Source of the DNA: CAWCAL01 sp963695075
GTDB taxonomy: Bacteria; Actinomycetota; Acidimicrobiia; Acidimicrobiales; CAWCAL01
Assembly (NCBI GenBank): GCA_963695075.1
Contig: CAVOFR010000005.1
Span: 434,001-498,000 of the forward strand
DNA: 64,000 nt
Direction: 5' to 3'
In this document: positions 7,796-24,918 of the stretch, in pieces
Layout of the letters: every line of letters begins with the position of its first letter
Numbering within the stretch: the stretch's first letter is position 1
Made by a program: the position numbers and the translations under genes
The notes under the pieces: model-generated
Database searches by the model: none
What the model was told of the DNA's origin: nothing
What the model saw: the letters and a program-made list of their open reading frames with translations, nothing else

Positions 7796-10317
7796 ACGGC
7801 TCGGCGCCGCTTCGACCGCCGATCGGGCTCGACCCGGACGATCAGCTCGGCATGTTCCTCGATTGGGTGGCGTCGACCGGCGTGGAGCTCTATCCCGCCC
7901 AGGAGGAGGCCATCCTCGAGCTCCTCGCCGGGAACCACGTGGTGCTCACCACCCCGACCGGCTCCGGGAAGTCCCTCGTGGCCACGGCTCAGCACTTCAC
8001 CGCCCTGGCCAGGGGCGAGCGCAGCTTCTACACCGCCCCGATCAAGGCATTGGTTTCCGAGAAGTTCTTCGAACTGCGCGCCACGTTCGGCCCCGACGCC
8101 GTCGGCATGGTGACCGGCGACGCGGCCATCAACGCGAACGCGCCGATCGTCTGTTGCACGGCCGAGATCCTGGCCAACATGGCGCTGCGACTCGGAGCGG
8201 ACGCACCGGTCGACCGGGTCGCCGTCGACGAGTTCCACTTCTACGCCGACCCGGCCCGAGGGTGGGCGTGGCAGGTGCCGCTCCTGACGTTGCCCCACGC
8301 CCAGTTCCTGCTCATGACGGCGACGATGGGCGACCCCCGCTTCTTCGTGGACGAGCTCGGGCGCCGTACCGACCGATCGGCGGTCGTCGTGCACAGCGAC
8401 GACCGGCCTGTCCCGCTCGACTTCGCCTACCGTGACACCCCGCTCCACGAGACCATCGCGGATCTGCTGACCGACGATCTGGCTCCCGTCTACATCGTGC
8501 ACTTCACCCAGCGGGCAGCTGCCGACCAGGCCCAGAACCTGATGAGCCTCGATGTGCTGACCAAGGAGGAGAAGGCACAGGTTCGAGAGGTCGTCGGTGG
8601 GTTCCGGTTCGACACACCGATCGGCAAGGACCTTCGCCGCTTCGTCGGTCACGGGATCGGGATTCACCATGCCGGGCTGCTGCCCAAGTACCGGCTGTTG
8701 GTGGAGCGCCTCGCCCGCGAGGGGCTGCTCAAGCTCATCTGCGGAACGGACACCCTCGGGGTAGGAGTGAACGTCCCGATCCGAACGGTGCTGTTCACCC
8801 AGCTCTGCAAGTACGACGGCGAGAGCACGCGGGTGCTGTCGGTACGTGAGTTCAAGCAGATCGCGGGCCGGGCCGGCCGCAAGGGGTTCGACGATCAGGG
8901 TTACGTGTGGGCTCAGGCACCGGCCCACGTCATCGAGAACCTCCGGGCCGACCGGAAGGCAGCCGCCGGAGCGAATCGGAAGAAGGTGGTCAAGAAGAAG
9001 CCACCCGAGCGCGGGTACGCCCACTGGGACGAGCAGACGTTCGCACGGTTGGTCGACCGCGAGCCCGAGACGCTCCGATCCAGCTTCTCGGTGAGCCACG
9101 CGATGTTGCTCCAGATGTTGGAGCGGCCGGGCGACGGCTGCGCCGCACTGCGGCGACTGCTCGTCGACAATCACGAGGCTCGTCGAGCGCAACGGGGCCA
9201 CATCCGGCGGGCGGTCTCGATCTACCGGTCGTTGCTCGACGCCGAGGTGATCGAGACCCTGGACACACCCGACGACCGGGGTCGTCGGGTCCGGGTCACC
9301 GCCGACCTCCAGGACGACTTCTCGCTGAACCACCCGCTCTCACCGTTCGTGCTGGAGTACCTCGAGGTCTTCGATCCCACGGCGCCGGACTATGCGCTGG
9401 ACGTCCTGACCCTGGTCGAGTCGGTGCTCGAGGACCCCCGGGTGGTGCTGATGGCGCAACTGGACCGGGTCAAGGACCGGATGGTGGCGGCGATGAAGGC
9501 CGAGGGCGTCGAGTACGAGGAACGTATGGAACGGCTGGCCGAGGCACGGTGGCCGCAGCCGAATGCCGAGGAGCTCCGGGCCGCCTCCAGAGTGTTCGCT
9601 GAGCACCACCCCTGGGTCGGGGGCGACCACGTGCGCCCGAAGTCGATCGCCCGGGACATGTACGAGACCGGTCAGACGTTCCGGGACTACGTGTCGGCCT
9701 ACGGCCTGAAGCGCTCCGAAGGCGTACTGCTCCGCTACCTGAGCGACGCGTACAAGACCATGTTGCAGACCGTCCCGGAATCGGCGCGTACCGACGAGGT
9801 CGATGAGTTGACCGGCTGGCTCGGGGCGGTCGTTCGTCAGGTGGACTCGAGCCTGATCGACGAGTGGGAACGGCTCACCGCGGGTGACGTCGACGACCTC
9901 GACCGGTCGGCGCCCGAGCAGCCGGCCGACATCACCCGCGACCGGCGGGGGTTTCGCGCTCTGGTCAGGAGCGAGGTCTTCCGATGGGTGCAGTTGCTGG
10001 CTCGTGGGTCATACGGCGAGCTGGCCGAGGTGGACCCCCTTGACGCGCCGTGGACGGGGGCTGATGTCGAGGAGGCCGTTCTGCCGTACTGGGACGAGCA
10101 CGAGTGGATCGGCATCGATGCCGAGGCGCGGGGCCCGGCCCACTTCGCCATGGACGACACCGGCGGCGTGCGTTGGCCGGTCGTCCAATGGCTGGTCGAC
10201 CCGCTCGGCACGAACGAGTGGCGGATCGAGGCCGAGGTCGACGTGGAGCGATCACGGGAGGAGAGCCGGGCCGTCGTGCTCTTCGGCGGTGTCGTGCACG
10301 CGGTCGGGGGGTCGTGA
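7792..10317 (+). CDS. DEAD/DEAH-box helicase with C-terminal DUF3516
   Basis: A Ski2-like superfamily 2 ATP-dependent helicase of 841 residues, probably acting on RNA. Walker A TPTGSGKS is at 54-61, motif II is DEFH at about 145, motif III is LMTATM, and motif VI is QIAGRAGRKG at about 356. The second half matches the DUF3516 region known from actinobacterial helicases, with a basic linker (RKKVVKKK). TTG 7792 is chosen because it overlaps the previous stop (TTGA); ATG 7852 is an alternative that would still keep every motif. It converges on the phosphopantetheinyl transferase gene with a 24-bp gap. Confidence 0.9.
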   Translation: MNGSAPLRPPIGLDPDDQLGMFLDWVASTGVELYPAQEEAILELLAGNHVVLTTPTGSGKSLVATAQHFTALARGERSFYTAPIKALVSEKFFELRATFGPDAVGMVTGDAAINANAPIVCCTAEILANMALRLGADAPVDRVAVDEFHFYADPARGWAWQVPLLTLPHAQFLLMTATMGDPRFFVDELGRRTDRSAVVVHSDDRPVPLDFAYRDTPLHETIADLLTDDLAPVYIVHFTQRAAADQAQNLMSLDVLTKEEKAQVREVVGGFRFDTPIGKDLRRFVGHGIGIHHAGLLPKYRLLVERLAREGLLKLICGTDTLGVGVNVPIRTVLFTQLCKYDGESTRVLSVREFKQIAGRAGRKGFDDQGYVWAQAPAHVIENLRADRKAAAGANRKKVVKKKPPERGYAHWDEQTFARLVDREPETLRSSFSVSHAMLLQMLERPGDGCAALRRLLVDNHEARRAQRGHIRRAVSIYRSLLDAEVIETLDTPDDRGRRVRVTADLQDDFSLNHPLSPFVLEYLEVFDPTAPDYALDVLTLVESVLEDPRVVLMAQLDRVKDRMVAAMKAEGVEYEERMERLAEARWPQPNAEELRAASRVFAEHHPWVGGDHVRPKSIARDMYETGQTFRDYVSAYGLKRSEGVLLRYLSDAYKTMLQTVPESARTDEVDELTGWLGAVVRQVDSSLIDEWERLTAGDVDDLDRSAPEQPADITRDRRGFRALVRSEVFRWVQLLARGSYGELAEVDPLDAPWTGADVEEAVLPYWDEHEWIGIDAEARGPAHFAMDDTGGVRWPVVQWLVDPLGTNEWRIEAEVDVERSREESRAVVLFGGVVHAVGGS

Positions 10318-10341
10318 CGAGGACGCGTCTCCGCGGCGCTG

Positions 10342-11092
10342 CTACCCGTCGCGTCGCGGGGCTGCGATCCAGGAGTGGACCGGGGTGGCACCGACGAGGG
10401 GTGAGGGATCGTCCATCGGCGCCGGCGCGTCGGTGCCCACCGTCGCGCAATAGGTGAGCACGAACGCTCCGAATCGGATCCACCACCCGGGAAACCGATC
10501 GCCGGCCGTGGTCGTGACGTGGAGGGAACGCCAGTCACCCTCCGGTTCGTCGACGAGTTTGACCTCGACCGACCGAGTGTCCAGGCGAAGGCCCTCGCGC
10601 AACACCTTGAGCGCGCTCTCCTTCGCCGACCAGATCAGGTTCGCCAGGAGATCGTGCTGGTCCGGAACGGCCGCCACCGCGGCTTGTTCCGCCGGGGTGA
10701 AGTAGTCCGAGACGAACAGGCCGCTCCGGGGTTCGACGAGCTCGAGGTCGCATCCGACACCGGTGACACCGCTGGCCACCACGCACACGGCCCAGCCGGC
10801 CCGGTCGGTCATCGAGATGGCCACGTCGGCCGGCCTGTCGCCGATGAACGCCTCGGGTGCGCCGTCCCTGGCGTTGCGGATGACGACGTCCCGGAGCTGG
10901 AGAGGATCGCACGTCAGCCCGAGCTCGCGAGCGACGGCGTGTTTGGCCGTCCATCGACCCAGGCGGGCTTCGTCCCGTCGCTTGGTGTAGCGCATCGCGT
11001 TCAACCGGGCCGCCTCGGGTTCGGTCAACCAGTGATCGTCGGCCGGTACTTCGCTCTCGCCCGACGCGTGGTAACGAACCGACGCCTCGCGG

Positions 11093-11106
<14 letters not shown>
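10342..11106 (-). CDS. Sfp-type 4'-phosphopantetheinyl transferase
   Basis: Transfers phosphopantetheine from CoA to carrier proteins, converting apo-ACP to holo-ACP. The 254-residue size and two hallmark motifs fit the Sfp/AcpT family: GVGCDLELVE (Mg-binding Asp/Glu) and WSAKESALK (the WxxKEAxxK signature). The start is GTG 11106, inside the end of the carboxylase gene (14-bp overlap), so translation is probably coupled. As the last gene of the megasynthase-carboxylase operon, its obvious clients are the three ACP domains encoded upstream. The fact that those ACPs carry Thr instead of Ser makes its specificity especially interesting. Confidence 0.93.
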
Positions 11107-16626
<5,520 letters not shown>

Positions 16627-16627
<1 letters not shown>

Positions 16628-19600
16628 CAGTCCGTGGCACCCATGCCCCGGCGGAAGGGAGCGACCACGCTTTCATCGAGCGTTCCGGGCAGTTGGACGG
16701 TGCGGTATCCCTCCATCTCGAGGAGGACGCTGCCGGCCTCGTCGACAACGGCCGCGTCGAAACCGCCGGAGCCGTCGGGGGTGATCCGGGCCTGGAGCGC
16801 TCCGGTGGACCCGGCCGCCCGGGTGCGCGGGATCAGTCGATCGATGTGCGTGGGCAGGGCCATCGACCCCGCTCCGGCGATCTCCCACACGCCGGCGGTC
16901 TGGAAGCACAGCTCGACCAGCCTGGGTTCGGTGACGGTGTCGACCTCGGCTCGATGGTTCCGGGGGAGTGGGTCGGCGAGGATGCCGGCCGCTCCGTCCG
17001 GGGTGTCCCAAGCCCGGTCGAGCACCCGATATGCCGGTCCATGGAAGTAGACGCGGTAGATGTCGTCGGCCCGCACGGCGGACTCGGAGGGTTCGCCGAT
17101 GTCGCGGGTGGCGGACTCGTTGCCCCGGGGTGACAGCCGGACCCTGCCGGCGAAGTGCTCGGTGACCAGGGGCTCCTCCTGGTTGGCCAGCGTGCGTTCA
17201 CCGATCAGACGGCAGGTCGCGACGACGTCGTCGCCGTCGGGAGCGAACCGGGCCGTCACCTTCAGCTCGCGAGGTTCGTCCCGGTAGAACTTGAACGGGG
17301 CGAGGAAGTCGACGTCCTCGATGGCCGTGACGATCCGATCCGGGTACAGCAACTGCGCCGTCTCGGCGAAGCACTCGATTCCCATCACCCCGGGGAGGAC
17401 GGGCGTGCCGTCGATCCGGTGGTCGTCGAGGAACGGTTGGACGGTGGGGTCGAGCATCGCCGTGACGATCAGGCCCTCGCCGACGCCGGCCGCGGTCACG
17501 CTGGTGACGACCGCCGTGTGCTCGGGGCCGACGCGCTGGTCGATGGCTCCGCCCGGGGTGACATCGAGCCCACCGGTCGGATCCCATTCCTCGGTGAGGA
17601 CGCCGAGTCGCTGACCGACCAGGAGCTCACGCGTGTCGTCGTCGCCGACCAGTTCGCGACGGACGACGGGGATGCCGGCCGCGGCCGGCAGCATGTCGAT
17701 GCCGGCGGCCTTCATCACCGTCGGGATCGAACCCCGGGTGGCCATCCCTATGTCGCCCCACGCCGTCCAGTCGATGGCCAGGCCGATCGTGTCGGGTCGG
17801 GTGGTCCGGAAGCTCGAGGTCCACTTGCACAGGAGATCGTTGGCCGCGCTGTAGTCGGCCTGACCGGCGTTGCCGAACCGTCCGGCGATGGAGCTGAATA
17901 CCGCCGTGGCCGCGACCGGGATGTCGGCCAGGCCCTTCAGGAGGTTGAACCAGCCGTCGGCCTTGACGTCGAAGACCAGGTCGAACTCGGCCGGCTCCTT
18001 GTCGGGGAGGAGGCGACTGATCTCGAGCCCGCCGGCGTGGACGAGCACGTCGACCCGGCTGCTCGTCTCACGGATCCGATCGGTGACGGCACCCATGGCC
18101 TCGCCGTCGAGGAGGTTCACGCTGTGGTAGTGCGCGGTCCCGCCCGCCGCCTCGACGGCCTGGATCGATGCCGACGCGGCGTGACGCCGTTCGATTCCGG
18201 CGAGCTCCTTCTCGACGAGGGCCGGCGTCGCCCGCTCTCCCTTCGCCTGGAGGCGCTCGAAGATCGTGCGTTTGAGCGCGTCGCGGTCGGACGCGAAGGC
18301 GGCCAGATCAGCGTCGTCGCGGTCGGGCTCGGGGGCCAGGTCGAGGAGGTGGAAGACGCCATGGGAGGCCCGCGCCAGGTCGTTGATGATGGCCGACACG
18401 ATGCTGCCGGCTGCACCGGTGACGACGAAGACCGAGTCGGGGCCGAGCTCGAGCCCCCCGGCGGTCTCGAGCAGCGGTTGCTCTTCGAGTCCGACGGTGA
18501 AACGGCCGTCGTCGTTGTGCCCAACCTCGACGACGCCCGGGTCGCGTTCGGTCTCGGCGATGAGCAGCTCGGCCAGGGCCGACGTCTTGCGGCTCGGGGC
18601 GAAGTCCACGGCCTTGACCAGCGCGTCGGGACGCTCTCGCTTGAAGGTCTTGGTCACCCCGACCACGCCGCCGCCCATCGGTGCCACCGCACCGGCGTCG
18701 TCGTAGCCGTGGCGCCCACCCAGCCGTGTGGCCGCGATGAGGAAGGTGCCCCGCTCGCCGAGGGACTCGTAGAGATGGCGCAGGACGCGGTACAGGAGCT
18801 TCACGCGGCTGCGGAGCGCCTCCTTCCATGCCGCCAGATCCATGTCGGCGAGCGGAGGCTCCGAGTCCAGGGCCGGCAGCCAGTAGACACCCTGAATGTC
18901 GCCATCGGCCCGCCACTCGTCGATGCGGGCCAACAGGTCGTCGGCTGACGGAGCGCCGTCGATGACCAGCACGTCGGCGTCCAGCGTCTCCAGCTTCTTG
19001 ACCAGGGCCGTGCCCACGCCTCCGTGGTCCGAGACCACGAGGATGCGGCTACCCGGGCCGAGCTCGACCCCGGTCCCGGAGCACAGCTCGAGATCGGGCC
19101 GCAGCAGGCTGACCGCCAGCCGGCGGGGAATGGCCGCCGAGGCGGCGTCGTCGCCGGCGAGGACGTCGGGGGCGGTGGGGTCCGGGGCCGGTGCGGTTGC
19201 GGGTTCGGTTGCGGGGTGGGGGTGGGGAGGTTGGTGGCGCGTTCGTGGACGAAGCCGACGACCGAGGCGAGGGTGGGGTAGTCGCGTAGGGAGAGGGTTT
19301 CGTCGCGTTCGATGCCGTATTCCTCGCGTATGGCGGCGAAGGTCTCGGCTTGTTTGACGGTGTCGATGCCGAGGTCGGCTTCGAGGTCGAGGTCCAGGTC
19401 GAGCATCTCGGGTGGGTAGCCGGTCTGTTCGGCCACCACGGCGAGGACCTTGTCGACGACCGGATCGGTGCTGTCCCCGACCGGTGCTGGTTCGGCTGGC
19501 GCTGGTGTCGGCGGGGGCCGGCGCGGTGGTGTCCGGTGCCGGGGGGAGGTTGGTGGCGCGTTCGTGGACGAAGCCGACGACCGAGGCGAGGGTGGGGTAG

Positions 19601-22600
19601 TCGCGTAGGGAGAGGGTTTCGTCGCGTTCGATGCCGTATTCCTCGCGTATGGCGGCGAAGGTCTCGGCTTGTTTGACGGTGTCGATGCCGAGGTCGGCTT
19701 CGAGGTCGAGGTCCAGGTCGAGCATCTCGGGTGGGTAGCCGGTCTGTTCGGCCACCACGGCGAGGACCTTGTCGACGACCGGATCGGTGCTGTCCCCGAC
19801 CGGTGCTGGTTCGGCTGGTGCTGGTGTGGCGGGGGCCGGCGCGGTGGTGTCCGGTGCCGGGGGGAGGTTGGTGGCGCGTTCGTGGACGAAGCCGACGACC
19901 GAGGCGAGGGTGGGGTAGTCGCGTAGGGAGAGGGTTTCGTCGCGTTCGATGCCGTATTCCTCGCGTATGGCGGCGAAGGTCTCGGCTTGTTTGACGGTGT
20001 CGATGCCGAGGTCGGCTTCGAGGTCGAGGTCCAGGTCGAGCATCTCGGGTGGGTAGCCGGTCTGTTCGGCCACCACGGCGAGGACCTTGTCGACGACCGG
20101 ATCGGTGCTGTCCCCGACCGGCGCGGCTCGGCTGCTGGTGCGGTGGCGGCGACACGGTGGTGTCCGGGACCGGTGTGGTCTCGACGGGAGGGACGACCGC
20201 GGCCGCCGCCGGCACTCCGGCGCCGATCCCGGTCGGTGGGCCGGTGTCACGGACCCGGAGGGTTCGTTTGACCACCTCGACCTCGGGTGCGTCGTGTCCC
20301 GTCACCTGTCGCAGCCATGCGGACCAGCCGGCACGGTCGCTGATCCGGTACTCGTACCCGAGCTCGTCGGATTCGGGGCGCGTCCCGTCGGGCGTCGGGA
20401 CCCGGCGCATCAGCGACATGCTGATCTGGGAGCCGAAGCCGGCACCGAGGCGGAGCGCGTACCGGATGGGATACCGGCCACCCTTGGAGAGGTTGAGGTG
20501 ACCCAGGTCGGGGTCCACCTCCTTCACGTTGGCGATGGGAGGGATGAGGCCGGTCTCCAACGCCTTCACGGCGAGGACGTCCTCGATGCCCACGCCCATG
20601 GCGTGACCGGTGAAACCCTTGGTGTTGGCCACCACGATCGCGTCGGCGTCGTTGCCGAACACGTGGCGAAGAGCGTCGACCTCGGCCTGCGCACTTCCAC
20701 CCCGCGCCGGCGTGTAGGTCTCGTGGGAGACGAAGACCATCTCCCGAGCGAGCTGGTGACGATCGACGCCCCACCGCCGCTCTGCGTCGCTCACCACCCG
20801 CTCCATCACCTCGCTGATGTGGCTGACGTCGAGCCGACTTCCGTGGAAGGCGCTGTTGGCGACGACCGAGCCGAGGACCTCACAGATCGGATCGAGGCCC
20901 CGCGAGCGAGCTGCGGCCCGATCCTCGACGACGATCGCGGCCGCCCCCATGCCGATGATCATCCCGTGGCGGCGACGGTCGAAGGGAAGCGCAGCCTCCT
21001 CGACCACCTCGTCGGTCGCTGCCGCTCCGCTGGCGAGGAAACCGGTACCGATCCACGGTAGGAGGGCGTCGCTCGTGATGTCGTCGCCGGCGATCACGAT
21101 GACCCGCTCGCACCGCCCGCTCCGGATCCAGTCCTCGGCCAGGGCGACGGCCTGGGTGGTGCTGGCGCAGGCCGCGTTGACATGGGTGTTGGGGCCCCGG
21201 GCGCCGATGTACTCGGCGAACTGCGAATGGCCCATCGAGAGGATCTTGAAGATGAAGTGGCGGTCGTACTCGTAGGTGTCGTGCTCGATCTCGGCTCGGA
21301 CCTCGTGGAGCATGTGGTCGAGCTCCGGGATGACCGGGTCGTCCTCCCTCACCCTGTCGCGGAGATGCTCGAGGTCACGGAGCCGGGCCCGGCGGGCGTG
21401 GTCCTGCTCGAACCGGCTGACCTCGTCGACGAGGCGGTCGTAGCCGGGAAAGGCCGAGGCGAAGATGACGCCGGTGCCGTCGCGGAGCCGGGGAGGCAGT
21501 CCCCACCGCTCCGGCAGCTGGCTGCCGGTCGTCGTGGTCTTGTAGTTCATCACCAGCGGTATCCCCGCGTCGCGCAGAGCGTCGACGCCCGCGCCGATGG
21601 CGAGCTCGGTGGTGCGGTCGAGCGCGTCGAGCCGCTCCTCGGGGAAGCCGAACTCCGTGACCAGATCGAGCCGGCCCATCCGCCCGGCCAGCTTGATGAC
21701 CTCGTCGGCCGATTCGATGGTCTCGAAGCTGCCTTCGCCGCCGGCCCCCTTCACCAGCCTCGTTATGTGCTTGTCGACGATGGCGTTGCGGAGGGCGACG
21801 GGAATGGTGTCGATGAACGACTCGCCGTCGAGGATCCGACCGATGTTGGCGTCGTCGAAGACCCGTTCGGTCCCGGGCAAACCGAGGGCTGCACCGGTGA
21901 TGACGACGGGTTCGTCGGAGCCGAGGCTCCGGCCACGGCTCGGCCGGGGGGCTGCGCCGGTCCCGCGGTAGATCTCCTGACCCCGTTCGAGGAACTCGGC
22001 GAAGAGATGACCGAGCTCGACATAGGGAGCGTCGTCGGTGGGCGGAGCCGGCTCGGCGACCGCGACCCGGGTGGCGGCGGCAGCTGCCGTGACGGTTGGT
22101 GTTGGGGCTTCGGGGCGGGTGCCCACGCCCAACCCTGCCGCGTACAGCCCGCAGAGCGCTTGGTTGAACGAGACGAGGTCGCCCGTCTTGGGATGGTTGG
22201 CGGCGAGGGACACGGTGCCGGGCTCGTCGCCCAGGACGTCGTCGACGAATCCCTGCAGCGCCCGTTTCGGCCCGACCTCGATGAAGTTCCGAGCTCCGGT
22301 CTCGTACAGCGTGTGCAACCCACGGACGAACTGGACGGGTGATGCGACCTGCCGGCCCAGGATCTCGAGCATGTCGGGTGTGACCGCCGGACCCATCGGA
22401 TAGAGCTCGCCGGTGACGTTGGCGACGATCGGGATGTGCGGTGGCTCCAGGTTCAGCCTGCCGAGGACCTCCTTGAGCGGCCCGGATGCCGGCGCCACGA
22501 TCTCGGTGTGGAAGGCGTGGCTCACCGGCAGCTGCACGACCTGGTGGCCGGCTTCGGTGAGTCGTTCCATGGCGGCCCGGACACCCGGCGTGGTTCCGCC

Positions 22601-24904
22601 GATGACGGCCTGGTTCTGGCTGTTGAGATTGGCGATGACGACGTAGCCGTCGACTCGGTCGAGCACGGTCTGGATCTCGTCGAGCGGCGCGAAGACCGCT
22701 GCCATCAACCCGTTGTCGTCGATTGACACCGCGGTCATCTCGCGGCCGCGTGCCGCGACGGCCTCGAGGGCGTCGGCGAAGGGGAGCGCGCCGGCAGCCA
22801 CCAGCGCGGCGTATTCGCCGAGGCTGTGGCCCATGACCATGTCGGGCCGGACCCCGTAGGCCCCGAGCAGACGGGTGAGCGCGAGATCTGTCGCCAGGAC
22901 GGCGGGCTGGGTGATCTCGGTCTGGCGCAGCTCGTCCTCGGCCACGCGCATGGCACCGTCGTCGTCGGGGTCGGCGAAGATGTAGTCGCTCAGCGGCCTA
23001 CCCAGTACGGGCTCCATGACCTGATCGGCCTCGTCGTAGACCTCGGCGACCAGGGGTTCGGTCCGGCGCAGGCCGGCCAGCATGTTCACGTACTGCGATC
23101 CCTGGCCGGTGAACAGGAATGCCACCTGGTGCGCCTCGCCCCGACCCAGGAACACCCCCTGGTTCCGGAGCATCCTCCAGGCGGCGTCGTTGCCGCCGGC
23201 CAGTGCCGCGCGCGCCTTCTCGGCCTTGGCGGCCAGGTCGGCGGCATCGCCGAAGTCGATGGCGACGCGGACCGGGGCACGGAGATCCGCCTCGGCCGGC
23301 GGAGCGGGCGCCGGCGCATCACCGGCCAGCGCGCTGTCGTGCACGGTCTGCAGACGTGCCAGTACTTCGGCGTCGGTGTCGGCACCGACGACCATCGCTC
23401 CGCGCAACGGTGCCTTGAGCGCTTGCCGGGTGACGTCGGGTCGGCCGACCGAGATGCTGCGGTCGGGCGCTCGTTCCATGCGGCCCGGCACGTACTCCTC
23501 CATCACGACGTGGAAGTTCGTGCCGCCGAAGCCGAAAGCGCTCACCCCCGCGCTCCGCACTGCGCCGGGAGGCGCGTCCCACTCCGTCAGTTCCGTGTTG
23601 ATGAAGAGGGGTGACCCGTCGAAATCGGCGTTGGGATTGGGTGCCGTCACGCCGATCGAGGGAGGGATGATCTTGTGGTCGAGGGCGAGGGCGGCCTTGA
23701 GCATCCCGGCGGCACCGGCGGCCCCCTTCAGGTGGCCGATGTTGGACTTCACCGATCCGAGCGGGACCGACCCGGGCGCCAGGCCGAGGTGGGCGAACAC
23801 GGTGGTCAGGCTCTCGACCTCGACCACGTCGCCGACCTTGGTGGACGTGCCGTGGCCTTCGATGTAGGTGGCGGAGTCGGGTGTGAGACCGGCGTTCTTC
23901 CAGGCCCGCTCTATGGCGAGCTGCTGGCCCACCGGGTTGGGAGCCGTGATCCCCTTGCCCCGGCCGTCGCTGGCTCCACCCACTCCCCGGATGACGGCAC
24001 GGACCCGGTCGCCGGCGGCCTCGGCGTCGGCCAGCCGTTTGAGCAGGAACACCGCAGCACCCTCGCCCATGACGAAGCCGTCGGCGCCGTCACCGTACGG
24101 GCGGGTGCCCGTGGCCGACAGCGCGCCGATCTTGCAGAACTTGATGAAGCTCGAGGCGCTCATGTTGCCGTCGACGCCACCGGTCAGCACCGCGTCGTAG
24201 TCGCCCTCCTCCAAGCCTTCGATGGCGGCGTCCACCGCTGCCATCGCCGACGCACAGGCGGCGTCGACGATGAAGTTGGGACCGTTGAAATCGAAGAGAT
24301 TGGCGACCCGTCCGGCGATGATGTTGGCCAGTTCGCCCGGCATCGTGTCTTCGGTGATCTCCGGGAACCGGCCCCGGACACCGTCCCGGAGCTCGTCGAG
24401 GACGGCCTGACGGGTGGCCTCGGGCAGCGCTTCGAACGAGGGAGCCCGGGTCAGCTCGTCGGCGTACTCCGGGAAGTAGGCACGCAGCGCGGTGAGGTAG
24501 TGCTTGTCGCCCGCCATGGCGTTGCCCATGACCACGGCGGTGCGCTCACGGTCGAGCGGCCGGTCGGGGTATCCGTAGTCGTCGAGGGCCTCCCTGACCG
24601 CGCCGATCGCCCACTTCTGGGTCCGGTCCATGGCGTCGCCCACCTTGGGCGGGATGGGCAGGCGCCACTCCAGTGGCGACCAGTTCCAGTCGCGGACCCA
24701 GCCTCCGATCTTCGAGTAGGTCTTGTCCGGCGCCTGGCGGTCGGCGTCGAAGTAGAGATCGGGATCCCACCGATCGTCGGCGACCTCGGTGATGCTGCAC
24801 CGCCCGTCGGTCAGGTTCTGCCAGTAGCTCGCGGCATCGGGCGCGTCGGGAAGGATCGCCCCTACCCCGACGATGGCGATGGCGCGCTGTGTTCTCTCAG
24901 CCAT
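16627..24904 (-). CDS. PfaA-like type I polyketide/fatty-acid megasynthase KS-AT-KS-ACP3-KR-DH (frameshifted as sequenced)
   Basis: Iterative-type megasynthase of about 2,760 residues if frameshifts are repaired. KS1 has an intact triad (C217 in DAACASAM, H351 in HGTST, H391 in NIGHLKG). The AT has GHSLGE (S694) and VSHAFHT, fitting malonyl transfer. KS2 has C1246 (NAACASTT), H1394 in an atypical HETYTPARGGSA motif, and H1434. Three ACPs follow (about 19200-20120), then a KR with TGAAGS and Tyr in ADYSAAND, then a hotdog DH with HRIDGTPVLPG. No enoyl reductase or chain-length-factor domain is seen. AGAGGA lies just before ATG 24904. The frame changes between KS2 and ACP1, between ACP2 and ACP3, and after ACP3, so current translation is broken. 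The architecture resembles PUFA/secondary-lipid synthases; the product is unknown. Confidence 0.88.
19206..19230 (-). other. Frameshift site after ACP3
   Basis: The ACP3 frame and the downstream KR frame differ by one here. The plus strand reads a run of G tracts (GGGGTGGGGGTGGGG). Restoring one C on the coding strand joins ...ATNLP to PATEPATAPAPD and returns the KR frame. This is typical of a homopolymer miscount. Confidence 0.75.
19227..20120 (-). repeat. Three tandem near-identical ACP-coding units, about 318 bp each
   Basis: Unit starts at 19227, 19546 and 19864 give spacings of 319 and 318 bp. The units are almost identical at DNA level, including the linker to the next unit, which indicates recent duplication or gene conversion. 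Each encodes an ACP with core LEADLGIDTVKQAE; the Thr codon ACC lies at 19359-19361, 19678-19680 and 19996-19998. Units 2 and 3 in coding order differ by one inserted base in the linker. Confidence 0.95.
19505..19515 (-). other. Frameshift site between ACP2 and ACP3
   Basis: The linker reads GGTGTCGGCGGGGG here but GGTGTGGCGGGGG in the neighbouring unit, one extra C at about 19509. This makes the unit spacing 319 instead of 318 and puts ACP3 out of frame with ACP2. Confidence 0.8.
20118..20160 (-). other. Frameshift site between KS2 and ACP1
   Basis: The KS2 frame enters a Pro/Ala linker and then diverges from the ACP1 frame. Adding one G at each of two CG positions would give a continuous linker reading PPPAPAAEPAPVGDS, matching the style of the other linkers. 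The linker is 36 bases where the equivalent one is 41, a difference not divisible by three. Confidence 0.65.
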
Positions 24905-24918
24905 GATTCCTCTTCTTC

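Noticed and set aside
19200..20165. Programmed ribosomal frameshifting in the megasynthase
   Set aside because: Several separate shifts of different size in low-complexity linkers, without slippery heptamers or downstream structures, fit sequencing or assembly error better.
19350..20271. Repeated short plus-strand frames over the ACP units
   Set aside because: They are antisense products of the ACP tandem repeat, identical because the DNA repeats; no independent evidence of coding.
20900..21200. KS2 as a chain-length-factor-like inactive KS
   Set aside because: Its active-site Cys and both His positions are present, unlike CLF domains, which lose the Cys.
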